A DNA stretch of 37,224 nt from Atopobacter phocae ATCC BAA-285 (GTDB lineage: Bacteria; Bacillota; Bacilli; Lactobacillales; Aerococcaceae). This document shows positions 26,131 through 33,582 of the stretch, one piece after another; the stretch's first letter is position 1; each line of letters begins with the position of its first letter. The stretch spans positions 1-37,224 of the forward strand of contig NZ_JAGN01000011.1 in NCBI RefSeq assembly GCF_000526675.1, given 5' to 3'. The position numbers were made by a program, and so were the translations under genes. The notes under the pieces are model-generated. The model saw nothing but the letters and a program-made list of their open reading frames with translations. It ran no database searches and had not been told where the DNA came from.

Positions 26131-27075
26131 CTAAAGGGGGGCAACCCATGTGTTTGCCGCACCTGCTGATTCAAGTTGTTTTGCAATCGCTATTGCTTGT
26201 GGCTCGTTTGTCGCTAAAGCAATTAGGCAGCCACCTAAGCCGCCACCAGTTATTTTAGCACCTAACGCACCGGCTTGCCGAGCACATTGAATATATTCAT
26301 CAATGACCGGTGTTGAAATTCCTAATTGTTGTAAGGCAAAATGATTATCATTTAATAATTGACCTAATTGTTCTAATGAGCCGACTTGAATTGCTTGCTC
26401 ACCAGCGCCGACCAGTTCTTCAATTCGTTGAATCGCTTGAATGACGTTAAAATCGCCTTGTTCATAACGATCCCTTACATGATTAACGGCTTGCTTTGTC
26501 TGTCCAATCATACCAGAATCAGCAACAATTAAAAACCCGTTTGGCAAATCAGGTAAAATACGAATCGGTTCTGTCCGACTAATACGAATCGGTTCTGTCC
26601 GACTAAAACGAATCGGTTGCGTTTGTGTCATGAGAAAACTATCAATCCCACTAGGTGAACCATGCGCAATGGTTTCAGCTTGATCTACAAAGTGAAGTAA
26701 TTGCTGATCAGATAGAGGCGTTTGATGATAGTCAAAAAATGCTCGAGTGACAGCACTACTCACTGCAGCCGAGCTGCCCATGCCACGTTCAGGTGGAATC
26801 GTTGAATTAATATGTAAGTTAAACGGTGTCTCATGTGAAAAATGATCTTTAAGTAGTCGAACTAAGTGATATAGACTACTGATAATGTCAGGTAATTGTT
26901 CAAATAAACCGTCATAGAAAGAACTGTGTAATTCAGAATGACCCGTATGTTCAGTTAGTGTGGCTACGGTTTCTACCCGCTGAAATGGAACGGCAATGGC
27001 AGGTGTACCATAAACAACTGCATGCTCACCCATTAATATAATTTTACCATGTGCACGACCAATTCCTTGCCGCAT
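26131..27075 (-). CDS. mvaK1: Mevalonate kinase
   Basis: 314 residues, GHMP kinase: GRAHGKIILMGEHAVVYG (6-23), PPERGMGSSAAVSSA (94-108), HGSPSGIDS (138-146, catalytic Asp D145) and KITGGGLGGCLIAL near the C-terminus. It makes 5-phosphomevalonate, the first ATP-dependent step of the pathway after HMG-CoA reductase. Residues 153-176 contain an 8-residue tandem repeat (see separate feature). The start at 27075 has GGGGTGA five bases upstream. First gene of the mvaK1-mvaD-mvaK2-fni operon, the common Lactobacillales order. Confidence 0.95.
   Translation of the reverse strand: MRQGIGRAHGKIILMGEHAVVYGTPAIAVPFQRVETVATLTEHTGHSELHSSFYDGLFEQLPDIISSLYHLVRLLKDHFSHETPFNLHINSTIPPERGMGSSAAVSSAVTRAFFDYHQTPLSDQQLLHFVDQAETIAHGSPSGIDSFLMTQTQPIRFSRTEPIRISRTEPIRILPDLPNGFLIVADSGMIGQTKQAVNHVRDRYEQGDFNVIQAIQRIEELVGAGEQAIQVGSLEQLGQLLNDNHFALQQLGISTPVIDEYIQCARQAGALGAKITGGGLGGCLIALATNEPQAIAIAKQLESAGAANTWVAPL
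26557..26618 (-). repeat. 24-bp tandem repeat inside mvaK1
   Basis: The 24-base unit starting AATACGAATCGGTT occurs identically at 26557-26580 and 26581-26604, with a partial third copy at 26605-26618. It encodes (Q/E)PIR(F/I)SRT twice plus EPIRI. It adds a multiple of three and keeps the frame, so the enzyme is lengthened, not broken. Confidence 0.92.
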
Positions 27076-27119
27076 TTCTTCACCCCGTTTAATCCATTAA
27101 AATATATTTTTACATTATT

Positions 27120-27147
27120 AGTTTAGCATGTTTTGGATGGAAACAAA
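27120..27147 (-). promoter_or_regulatory. Candidate promoter of the mevalonate operon
   Basis: On the minus strand TTTGTT (27147-27142) and TAAACT (27125-27120) are 16 bases apart, about 45 bases before mvaK1. Moderate match. Confidence 0.45.
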
Positions 27148-27255
27148 GTCATCTGTTTGGAATTAAAGATTATTTTAATGTTTTTTATCCGATAAAACAA
27201 ATGAACGATACAAAATATTGAAGAAATTTTTACAAAGGATATAGCATATAAAAAA

Positions 27256-27271
27256 TAGTAGATAACTACTA
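27256..27271. promoter_or_regulatory. Small inverted repeat upstream of coaA
   Basis: TAGTAG-ATAA-CTACTA is a perfect 6-bp palindrome with a 4-base spacer, in the 263-base region between the divergent mvaK1 and coaA genes. It lies upstream of the coaA promoter. It could be an operator; no known consensus matches. Confidence 0.35.
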
Positions 27272-27299
27272 AAGGAATGGAGCTAACCGAATGAAAGTA

Positions 27300-27308
27300 T
27301 GTTAAAAT
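27300..27308 (+). promoter_or_regulatory. Extended -10 promoter of coaA
   Basis: TGTTAAAAT (TGn with TAAAAT at 27303-27308), 31 bases before the coaA start. No good -35. Confidence 0.55.
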
Positions 27309-27338
27309 AATAAGGAATCTTAGGGAAGGGGCAATGAA

Positions 27339-28262
27339 ATGGTCCGAACAATCTATCAATCGTTTGAACGTGAACGGTGGAAACATCTCCAGTCACATTC
27401 AGAAGTGATGATATCACAAGAACGATTAGTCGAGTTAACATCATTGAACGACCGAATCGATCAAAATGATGTGGAAGAAATATATTTACCATTATTAGGC
27501 TTACTTGATTGTTATCGTAAATCTTTTTTAACATTAAAAAACAAAAAAAATGAATTTTTAGAAATGCACAGTCGCCGCTCACCATTCATTATTGGAATTA
27601 GCGGAAGCGTAGCGGTAGGCAAGAGTACAACTGCCCGATTAATTAAAACATTACTCGAGCGGGCTTACAGCGAGCAAGAATTAAAAGTGGACCTATTAAC
27701 AACAGACGGTTTTTTATATTCAAACCAAAAATTAGAAACGTTGGGCTTAATGAGTCGTAAAGGCTTTCCAGAAAGCTATGATATGAAACGACTTTTGAAC
27801 TTCTTAACACAAGTAAAAAGTGGCGAAAAAAATATTCAAGTACCAAAGTATTCACACGATATTTATGATATTATTGAAGGGGAATATGACGTGGTCGACC
27901 GCCCAGATATACTGATTGTTGAAGGGATTAATGTCTTGCAATTGCCTGCCAATCATGAAATATTCGTCAGTGATTTCTTTGATGTTAGTTTGTTTGTTGA
28001 TGCAGATGAAGCGTTAATTGAAAAATGGTATTTAGAACGTTTTAAAATGCATTTGACGCGAGCAAAAGACGATCCAAGTAATTATTATTATCACTACGCG
28101 ATAGGTGATTGGGGTGCTGCTTTTGACATGGCCGCCACTGTTTGGCGTCAAATTAATTTAGTTAATTTACGTCAATTCATCAAACCGACGATGGGACGTG
28201 CAGATATCATTCTGCATAAAACAGATAACCATCTCATTGACAGAGTTTCTGTCAAGGTATAA
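27339..28262 (+). CDS. coaA: Type I pantothenate kinase
   Basis: 307 residues. The P-loop is GSVAVGKST (89-97). Family blocks [42 protein letters not shown] and a C-terminal [11 protein letters not shown] are typical of prokaryotic CoaA. It phosphorylates pantothenate, the first step of coenzyme A synthesis. GGAAGGGG lies upstream of ATG 27339. The stop is followed 16 bases later by guaA, so the two are probably co-transcribed. Confidence 0.95.
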   Translation: MVRTIYQSFERERWKHLQSHSEVMISQERLVELTSLNDRIDQNDVEEIYLPLLGLLDCYRKSFLTLKNKKNEFLEMHSRRSPFIIGISGSVAVGKSTTARLIKTLLERAYSEQELKVDLLTTDGFLYSNQKLETLGLMSRKGFPESYDMKRLLNFLTQVKSGEKNIQVPKYSHDIYDIIEGEYDVVDRPDILIVEGINVLQLPANHEIFVSDFFDVSLFVDADEALIEKWYLERFKMHLTRAKDDPSNYYYHYAIGDWGAAFDMAATVWRQINLVNLRQFIKPTMGRADIILHKTDNHLIDRVSVKV

Positions 28263-28278
28263 AACGAGGGAGGAAATT

Positions 28279-29829
28279 ATGACAACCGATTTCAGTACAC
28301 TTGAAAAAATTATCGTATTAGATTACGGCTCTCAATATAACCAGTTAATTACACGACGTATTCGTGAATTAAATGTGTTCTCGGAGTTATTATCTCATCG
28401 TATTACAGCTGAAGAAATTAAAGCCATGGGACACGTAAAAGGGATCATCTTGTCAGGTGGCCCAAATAGCGTATATGAAGAGGGCGCCTTTACGATTGAT
28501 CCAGCCATTTACGAATTAGGTATTCCAGTATTAGGTATTTGCTATGGGATGCAATTAACGACACATATTTTAGGTGGGACAGTTGAAGGGGCAGATCATA
28601 AAGAATATGGTAAAGCAACGGTTAACATTTTAAAAGATAACCCGTTATTTGCTGGATTACCAACAGAACAAACCGTATGGATGAGTCATGGCGATTTAGT
28701 CAAAGAAGTGCCTGAAGGATTTGAAATTATCGGTCGCAGTGCAACAGGTGTTAACGCGGCAATGATGGATGAGTCACGTCAAATTTACGGTGTTCAATTC
28801 CACCCAGAAGTTCGTCATTCAGAGTACGGACATGATTTATTAAAACATTTTGCTTTTGATATTTGTCACTGCTCTGCTGACTGGAGCCTAGGCAACTTTA
28901 TTGATATAGAAGTTGAAAAAATCCGCGAAAAAGTTGGTGACCGAAAAGTATTACTTGGTCTATCAGGTGGAGTTGACTCCAGCGTGACAGGTGTTTTATT
29001 ACATCGCGCAATTGGTGACCAATTAACATGTATCTTTGTGGATCATGGTTTACTGCGCAAAGGTGAAGGTGACGCAGTAATGGAAAGCTTATCAGGTAAG
29101 TTTGGCTTAAATATTATTCGTGTAAACGCGCAAGAACGCTTCTTAAATAAACTAAAAGGCGTTAGCGATCCAGAGCAAAAACGTAAAATCATCGGCAATG
29201 AATTTGTCTATGTGTTTGATGATGAAGCTGCTAAATTAGATGGCATTGATTTTCTAGCACAAGGGACGTTATACACTGACGTCATTGAATCTGGAACAGA
29301 AACAGCGCAAACAATTAAATCACACCATAACGTGGGTGGATTGCCTGAAGATATGGCATTTGAATTAATTGAGCCATTAAATACGTTGTTCAAAGATGAA
29401 GTACGCGAGTTAGGGATTGAATTAGGGATGCCTGAAAGCTTAGTATGGCGTCAACCGTTCCCAGGACCTGGTTTAGGCATCCGAGTATTAGGCGAAATTA
29501 CAGAAGAAAAACTAGAAATCGTCCGTGAAAGTGATGCTATTTTACGCGAAGAAATCGCTAAAGCCGGTTTAGATCGTGATATTTGGCAATACTTTACAGT
29601 ATTACCAGGCATGCGTAGTGTTGGTGTCATGGGTGACGCTCGGACGTATGATTACACAGTCGGCATCCGTGCCGTTACATCTATCGACGGAATGACCAGT
29701 GACTTCGCGCGCATTCCATGGGATGTGTTACAAGAAATTAGTGTCCGTATCGTGAACGAAGTTGCACACGTTAACCGAATCGTGTATGACATCACGAGCA
29801 AACCACCAGCAACGATTGAGTGGGAATAG
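28279..29829 (+). CDS. guaA: GMP synthase (glutamine-hydrolysing)
   Basis: 516 residues. The class I glutamine amidotransferase domain has [11 protein letters not shown], the nucleophile in LGICYGMQ (C88) and [11 protein letters not shown]; the ATP-pyrophosphatase domain has [11 protein letters not shown]; the C-terminal dimerisation domain ends KPPATIEWE. It converts XMP to GMP. The frame is open upstream through coaA, but ATG 28279 has GGGAGG seven bases before it. The 3' end of guaA is a documented integration site of genomic islands, and the sequence changes character soon after it. Confidence 0.97.
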   Translation: MTTDFSTLEKIIVLDYGSQYNQLITRRIRELNVFSELLSHRITAEEIKAMGHVKGIILSGGPNSVYEEGAFTIDPAIYELGIPVLGICYGMQLTTHILGGTVEGADHKEYGKATVNILKDNPLFAGLPTEQTVWMSHGDLVKEVPEGFEIIGRSATGVNAAMMDESRQIYGVQFHPEVRHSEYGHDLLKHFAFDICHCSADWSLGNFIDIEVEKIREKVGDRKVLLGLSGGVDSSVTGVLLHRAIGDQLTCIFVDHGLLRKGEGDAVMESLSGKFGLNIIRVNAQERFLNKLKGVSDPEQKRKIIGNEFVYVFDDEAAKLDGIDFLAQGTLYTDVIESGTETAQTIKSHHNVGGLPEDMAFELIEPLNTLFKDEVRELGIELGMPESLVWRQPFPGPGLGIRVLGEITEEKLEIVRESDAILREEIAKAGLDRDIWQYFTVLPGMRSVGVMGDARTYDYTVGIRAVTSIDGMTSDFARIPWDVLQEISVRIVNEVAHVNRIVYDITSKPPATIEWE

Positions 29830-29862
29830 TTGTAAAAAGTGAATTTTCGTTGAAGTGTCAAT

Positions 29863-29909
29863 GTTTGTTTATATCGGTGGTACTAAAACGGTACTAATTG
29901 ATAAATCGA
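29863..29909. other. Direct repeats GGTACTA after guaA, possible attachment-region relic
   Basis: GGTACTAAAAC-GGTACTAATT contains two GGTACTA copies 12 bases apart, flanked by TATCG and CGATATA. Such short direct repeats are seen near ends of tyrosine-integrase elements, and the place (40 bases after guaA) fits. No second copy of the guaA 3' end is visible in this window, so an att site is not proven. Confidence 0.3.
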
Positions 29910-29948
29910 ACGATATAAAGAATTATGTAAAGCTTTTTAAAAAATGGA

Positions 29949-29975
29949 CCGCAAGCGTGAGCTTGCGGCTTTTTT
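29949..29975 (+). terminator. Terminator downstream of guaA
   Basis: CCGCAAGC-GTGA-GCTTGCGG, a perfect 8-bp GC-rich stem with a tetraloop, followed by C and six T. Confidence 0.93.
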
Positions 29976-30158
29976 GTATGTAGACATCTTCTAAAAACTA
30001 GATTGTTAGAATAAATTAAAAATCTTATGGTTTTGATATGAGCTGTCATTTAATAAAAACAATTTGTTTGATACAATGATTTTTAATAAATAAAAGATTA
30101 AATTTTCACAACAATTAAAGTTTATTTAGAGCGAAAGAGTAATAGATATAGTTTTTAT
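29976..30158. other. AT-rich gap without a recognised gene
   Basis: Together with the terminator region this forms a stretch of more than 300 bases after guaA with no intact gene. It is very AT-rich and has stops in all frames, apart from a frame open from 30102 that runs into the decayed gene at 30159. No RNA gene or clear promoter was recognised. Confidence 0.5.
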
Positions 30159-30781
30159 ATGATTTCAAAAATGCTAGTAAAGGATGACTTGTTTAGTGTA
30201 CTTTCATCATCAGATGAAAAAAACTCTTTACTCCTGCTTGTTAGATCGCATAGGTCTATCTACTAAAATTTGATAAATTGTATCCTGATTTAGCACATGT
30301 TGGTATAGCTTTTACAGAAATAGTGTATGGCGATAATAGTGTCCAATTTGAACTAAACTTAGAGGAGTTTACATGGTCGCAATATATTGACGATATAAAC
30401 GTGGATGGAGGAAGTTTCGAAGAGGACCATTTAGGTCAAGAAACCGCTTTGAAAAATATGATTACACAAATGAATCTGTCAACTTTTGATGATTTTGTAT
30501 TTGTGAGTGACAAGCTTATTATGGAAACTCTTGGTTTAGAACTCGATGAAAAAGGCAACTTTTATGATCCGTTAGCTAGTGATTTAGATAACGGTGGTAT
30601 TTCAGATCGATATGACCATGATTTCAAGGATTCTGATTACTTTGAATCGACTTACGATGTAGGTGATAATCTTGACAAGAAAGAAAATAAGCCTTCTATC
30701 TTAGGGCAGATAAAAGCTTATCAAAATACGAGTAACGAAAACAAAGATAAAGTAGCAAAAGAAAATACACAGGAAAGATAA
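30159..30781 (+). pseudogene. Decayed mobile-element gene, frameshifted near its 5' end
   Basis: The main frame is open from 30254 (after TAG 30251) to the stop at 30779-30781 and begins mid-protein: KFDKLYPDLAHVGIAFTEI, with no start codon near a ribosome site. A second frame from ATG 30159 (MISKMLVKDDLFSVL to RSHRSIY, stop 30264-30266) ends exactly where the first opens. Together they look like one protein broken by a frameshift around 30254-30266. The C-terminal part is acidic (EEDHLGQETALKN; DPLASDLDNGGISDRYDHDF) and ends SILGQIKAY plus a polar tail. The type of protein resembles accessory proteins of integrative conjugative elements, but I do not recognise the family. An SSB-like gene follows 46 bases later. 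Confidence 0.5.
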
Positions 30782-30827
30782 GGGGCTAGAGATAGCTCCT
30801 TTTATTAATTATGAGGAGGATGATTCA

Positions 30828-31472
30828 ATGAGTTACAAAGAGATGAGAAAAAACATGGAAGAAATGGCCAATAATAACTATCAAGACTTTGTAAAAGCGT
30901 TAATTAGCTACGAGAAAGGGATTAATGATGAAAAAGCTTTGGATAGTTTATATGAGGAGTTTATGGCCAATGATACTCAAGGTTTATTAAGTGAAGAATT
31001 TGATTACTCAATAGATAATCTTAAAGAACAAGGCTTACTACAAGAAGAAGCTACCATAAAGGAAGAAAGAGATGACCTAATCAATGTTGTAGGAAATCTT
31101 ATCAAAGATCCAGAACTATTAGAGATAAAGGATAATCAAGGAGAGAAACTCAAGGTGGTTAACTTTACCTTGGTTTCTAATGATAAGGAGGGAGGGAAGA
31201 ATTATCACTCTTGTTCCGCTTATGGAGAAAAAGCAAAAGGAATGGAAAACCTTAAACAGGGAGATTTTATGAAAGTGTTTGGACAAACAAAGACAACACT
31301 AGGTGCTGATGGAAAAGAATATACAAATATAAAAGTACTATCATCAAAACTTTTAAAAGCAAAAGAGAGAGATCAGGAAAAAAGTCCTAAAAAAGAATCC
31401 AAACTTGGAGCAATAAAGAAGTACAAGGCAGATGATAAGGGTAAACAAACGAATAAGTCAGATAAAAAATAG
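30828..31472 (+). CDS. Single-stranded DNA-binding protein-like protein of a mobile element
   Basis: 214 residues. Residues 1-80 form a helical acidic domain with no family I can name. Residues 85-175 look like an SSB OB-fold: INVVGNLIKDPELLE, LKVVNFTLVSNDKEGGKNYHSCSAYGEKAKGMENLKQGDFMKVFGQ, then EYTNIKVLSSKLL. The C-terminus is lysine-rich, unlike the acidic tail of housekeeping SSB. GAGGAGG precedes ATG 30828. It probably supported DNA processing of the integrated element. The tail SKLGAIKKY resembles SILGQIKAY of the preceding decayed gene. Confidence 0.72.
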   Translation: MSYKEMRKNMEEMANNNYQDFVKALISYEKGINDEKALDSLYEEFMANDTQGLLSEEFDYSIDNLKEQGLLQEEATIKEERDDLINVVGNLIKDPELLEIKDNQGEKLKVVNFTLVSNDKEGGKNYHSCSAYGEKAKGMENLKQGDFMKVFGQTKTTLGADGKEYTNIKVLSSKLLKAKERDQEKSPKKESKLGAIKKYKADDKGKQTNKSDKK

Positions 31473-31492
31473 AAACAGAAAGATAATATTGG

Positions 31493-31523
31493 CGGTGTGG
31501 TCTTCGGACTTCACCGTTTTTTT
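31493..31523 (+). terminator. Terminator after the SSB-like gene
   Basis: CGGTG...CACCG and GGTC-TTCG-GAC(T) make an imperfect 10-bp stem with a UUCG tetraloop, followed by eight T. Confidence 0.9.
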
Positions 31524-31566
31524 GTTGTTTAAATTATCATTAGAGTGTAAAAAGGAAAAAGAAACG

Positions 31567-31575
31567 TGGTATAAT
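31567..31575 (+). promoter_or_regulatory. Extended -10 promoter of the restriction-modification operon
   Basis: TGGTATAAT contains a perfect TATAAT (31570-31575) and a TGn extension, 44 bases before the Xre gene. The -35 region is poor (TGTAAA-like), which may mean activation or reliance on the extended -10. Confidence 0.7.
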
Positions 31576-31618
31576 AGAAGAGTAAAAATTTGAGAACTCA
31601 TAAGGAAAGTTGGAAATC

Positions 31619-31837
31619 ATGAAAATAAAATACAATGGATTATGGAAGATATTAATAGATAAGAATATGAATAAAAAAGATTTGGCAGAGCTTACAAGGA
31701 TATCACCTTCAACCATTGCTAAAATGAGTAAGGGAGATTATGTTTCATTAGATGTACTTTACAGAATTGGACAGGCTCTTGGAGCAGATTTTGGTGATAT
31801 GATTTCTATGGATATGGAGGAGGATATGAAAAAATGA
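31619..31837 (+). CDS. Xre/Cro-family helix-turn-helix regulator (C-protein-like)
   Basis: 72 residues, essentially one HTH domain: MKIKYNGLWKILIDKNMNKKDLAELTRISPSTIAKMSKGDYVSLDVLYRIGQALG. The recognition helix lies in the ISPSTIAKMSKG region. AAGGAAAG gives 9-base spacing to ATG 31619; a TTG at 31610 is less likely. It overlaps mod by four bases (ATGA). Small HTH proteins directly before DNA methyltransferase genes usually regulate restriction-modification expression, as controller proteins do; that role is inferred. Confidence 0.85.
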   Translation: MKIKYNGLWKILIDKNMNKKDLAELTRISPSTIAKMSKGDYVSLDVLYRIGQALGADFGDMISMDMEEDMKK

Positions 31838-33582
31838 GTAATTTATCACAAATTAAGCGTCAAGAAATGCTTGATTATATTAATCAACTTAAAGAAATAC
31901 ACAGTGATGACGAAAGTATTATTGCTTTAAATAATATAGAAAATGCATTAACAGAAAAGAAGTATGGACTCGTTTGGGAGGAACATTCTGAAAAGGTTGA
32001 TGAAATGCTGGAACATAATATCCCGGTGTTTACTGAAATCGGGGAAATGAAAATAGAGTCTATGGCAAATGAGGAGTTTAATTTTTTACTTGAGGGAGAT
32101 AATCTTCATTCCTTAAAAATATTAGAGAAAACACACAATGGAAAGATTGATGTTATTTATATAGACCCACCTTACAATACAAAAAATAAAGAGTTTATTT
32201 ATGATGATTGTATGATAGGAAAAGATGACACATATAGACATTCTAAGTGGATTTCCTTTATGAATGAGAGATTGATAGCAGCAAGAAATTTACTACAGGA
32301 AGAAGGAAAAATAATAATAAGTATTGATGATAATGAATTTTCACAATTAAAATTGCTATGTGATGAAGTCTTTGGTGAGCAAAATTTTGTTGCAAATTTA
32401 CCTACAATAATGAACTTTAAGGGAAATCAAAGCCAATTAGGTTTTGCAGGGATACATGAATATACCTTGGTTTATGCTAAAAATATAACAAAATCTAGTT
32501 TTAATGAATTTAATATACATGAAGAAGAATTAGAAAAAAAGTGGTTAGAAGATGAAATTGGATTTTATAAAAAGGGGGCAACGTTAAAAAGGACTGGAAA
32601 TGATGCTCCAAGAGAAAAAAGACCGACAACATTTTACCCTATTTTGATAAAAGACAATAAGGTTGCTACTATTGAAGAAGATGAGTATCTAAAAATTTAT
32701 GATAGGGAAAATAAAATTTTTGATGATACTTATCTGAAAGATCTAGAGAAAAAGTATAAAAATATGGGATATAGTTTTATATTACCTATTATAAACGATT
32801 ATTATGCTTCTTGGAGATGGAGTATAGATACTTTAAGAAGAGATAAATCAGAAGTTATTATAACAAGCAATAAAGATAATATTAATTTTTATAAAAAACA
32901 AAGACCAGAACTGGGGGAAATTCCTACAAAAAAACCAAAAACAATATTATATAAAGCTAGATATAGTACTGGAACAGGAACAAATGAGTTAAAAAATATA
33001 CTAGGAGGAAAAAAATTTGACAATCCTAAATCTGTTGAATTAATTAAGGATTTGTTATATTTAACGACTAATAACAACTCCAAAATACTTGACTTTTTTG
33101 CTGGTTCTGGCACAACAGGGCATGCTGTTGCTCAACTAAACAAAGAAGATGGTGGAAATAGAAAATATATACTTTGTACAAATAATGAAAATAAGATTGC
33201 TGAAGAAATAACTTATCAGCGACTAAAAAATATACAAGAAGATCTCCCTCACAATCTTAAATATTATAAAACAGACTTTATTAAAAGATTTGGTGATGAG
33301 GAAGAAATTTTATCAGATCGACTATTATCACACATAAAGGAAATGGTTGAGTTAGAAAATATGTGTGAAATAGATGGTAAAAATAGAGTCCTTATCTTGA
33401 GTCAGGAAGATTTAGAAAGATGGTTTAATGGAGAGATAATCGAAAATTCTAAAGTATACCTACCTTCCTATATTCTATTATCAAGAGAAATTGAAGTTGA
33501 GAGTAAGAGAAAAGGAATTAAGTTTATAGATGTACCAGATTATTATTTCCTAAATGAATTAAGGGAGGTAAATGAACTATGA
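31834..33582 (+). CDS. mod: Type III restriction-modification system, Mod DNA adenine methyltransferase
   Basis: 582 residues. The beta-class order of motifs is present: catalytic motif IV DPPY (111-114) comes before the AdoMet motif I DFFAGSGTTG (420 onward). Between them lies the variable target recognition region (about 160-390). IYIDPPYNTKNKEFIYDD is typical of type III Mod subunits. Expected to make N6-methyladenine at a short asymmetric site; the site cannot be predicted. It overlaps the Xre gene and res by four bases each (ATGA both times). Arginine is mainly AGA here, unlike the CGT/CGA of the core genes, a mark of transfer. Confidence 0.95.
   Translation: MSNLSQIKRQEMLDYINQLKEIHSDDESIIALNNIENALTEKKYGLVWEEHSEKVDEMLEHNIPVFTEIGEMKIESMANEEFNFLLEGDNLHSLKILEKTHNGKIDVIYIDPPYNTKNKEFIYDDCMIGKDDTYRHSKWISFMNERLIAARNLLQEEGKIIISIDDNEFSQLKLLCDEVFGEQNFVANLPTIMNFKGNQSQLGFAGIHEYTLVYAKNITKSSFNEFNIHEEELEKKWLEDEIGFYKKGATLKRTGNDAPREKRPTTFYPILIKDNKVATIEEDEYLKIYDRENKIFDDTYLKDLEKKYKNMGYSFILPIINDYYASWRWSIDTLRRDKSEVIITSNKDNINFYKKQRPELGEIPTKKPKTILYKARYSTGTGTNELKNILGGKKFDNPKSVELIKDLLYLTTNNNSKILDFFAGSGTTGHAVAQLNKEDGGNRKYILCTNNENKIAEEITYQRLKNIQEDLPHNLKYYKTDFIKRFGDEEEILSDRLLSHIKEMVELENMCEIDGKNRVLILSQEDLERWFNGEIIENSKVYLPSYILLSREIEVESKRKGIKFIDVPDYYFLNELREVNEL

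Noticed and set aside
29830..30158. tRNA or other structured RNA gene after guaA
   Set aside because: Only the guaA terminator hairpin is convincing; no cloverleaf or known RNA motif was recognised.
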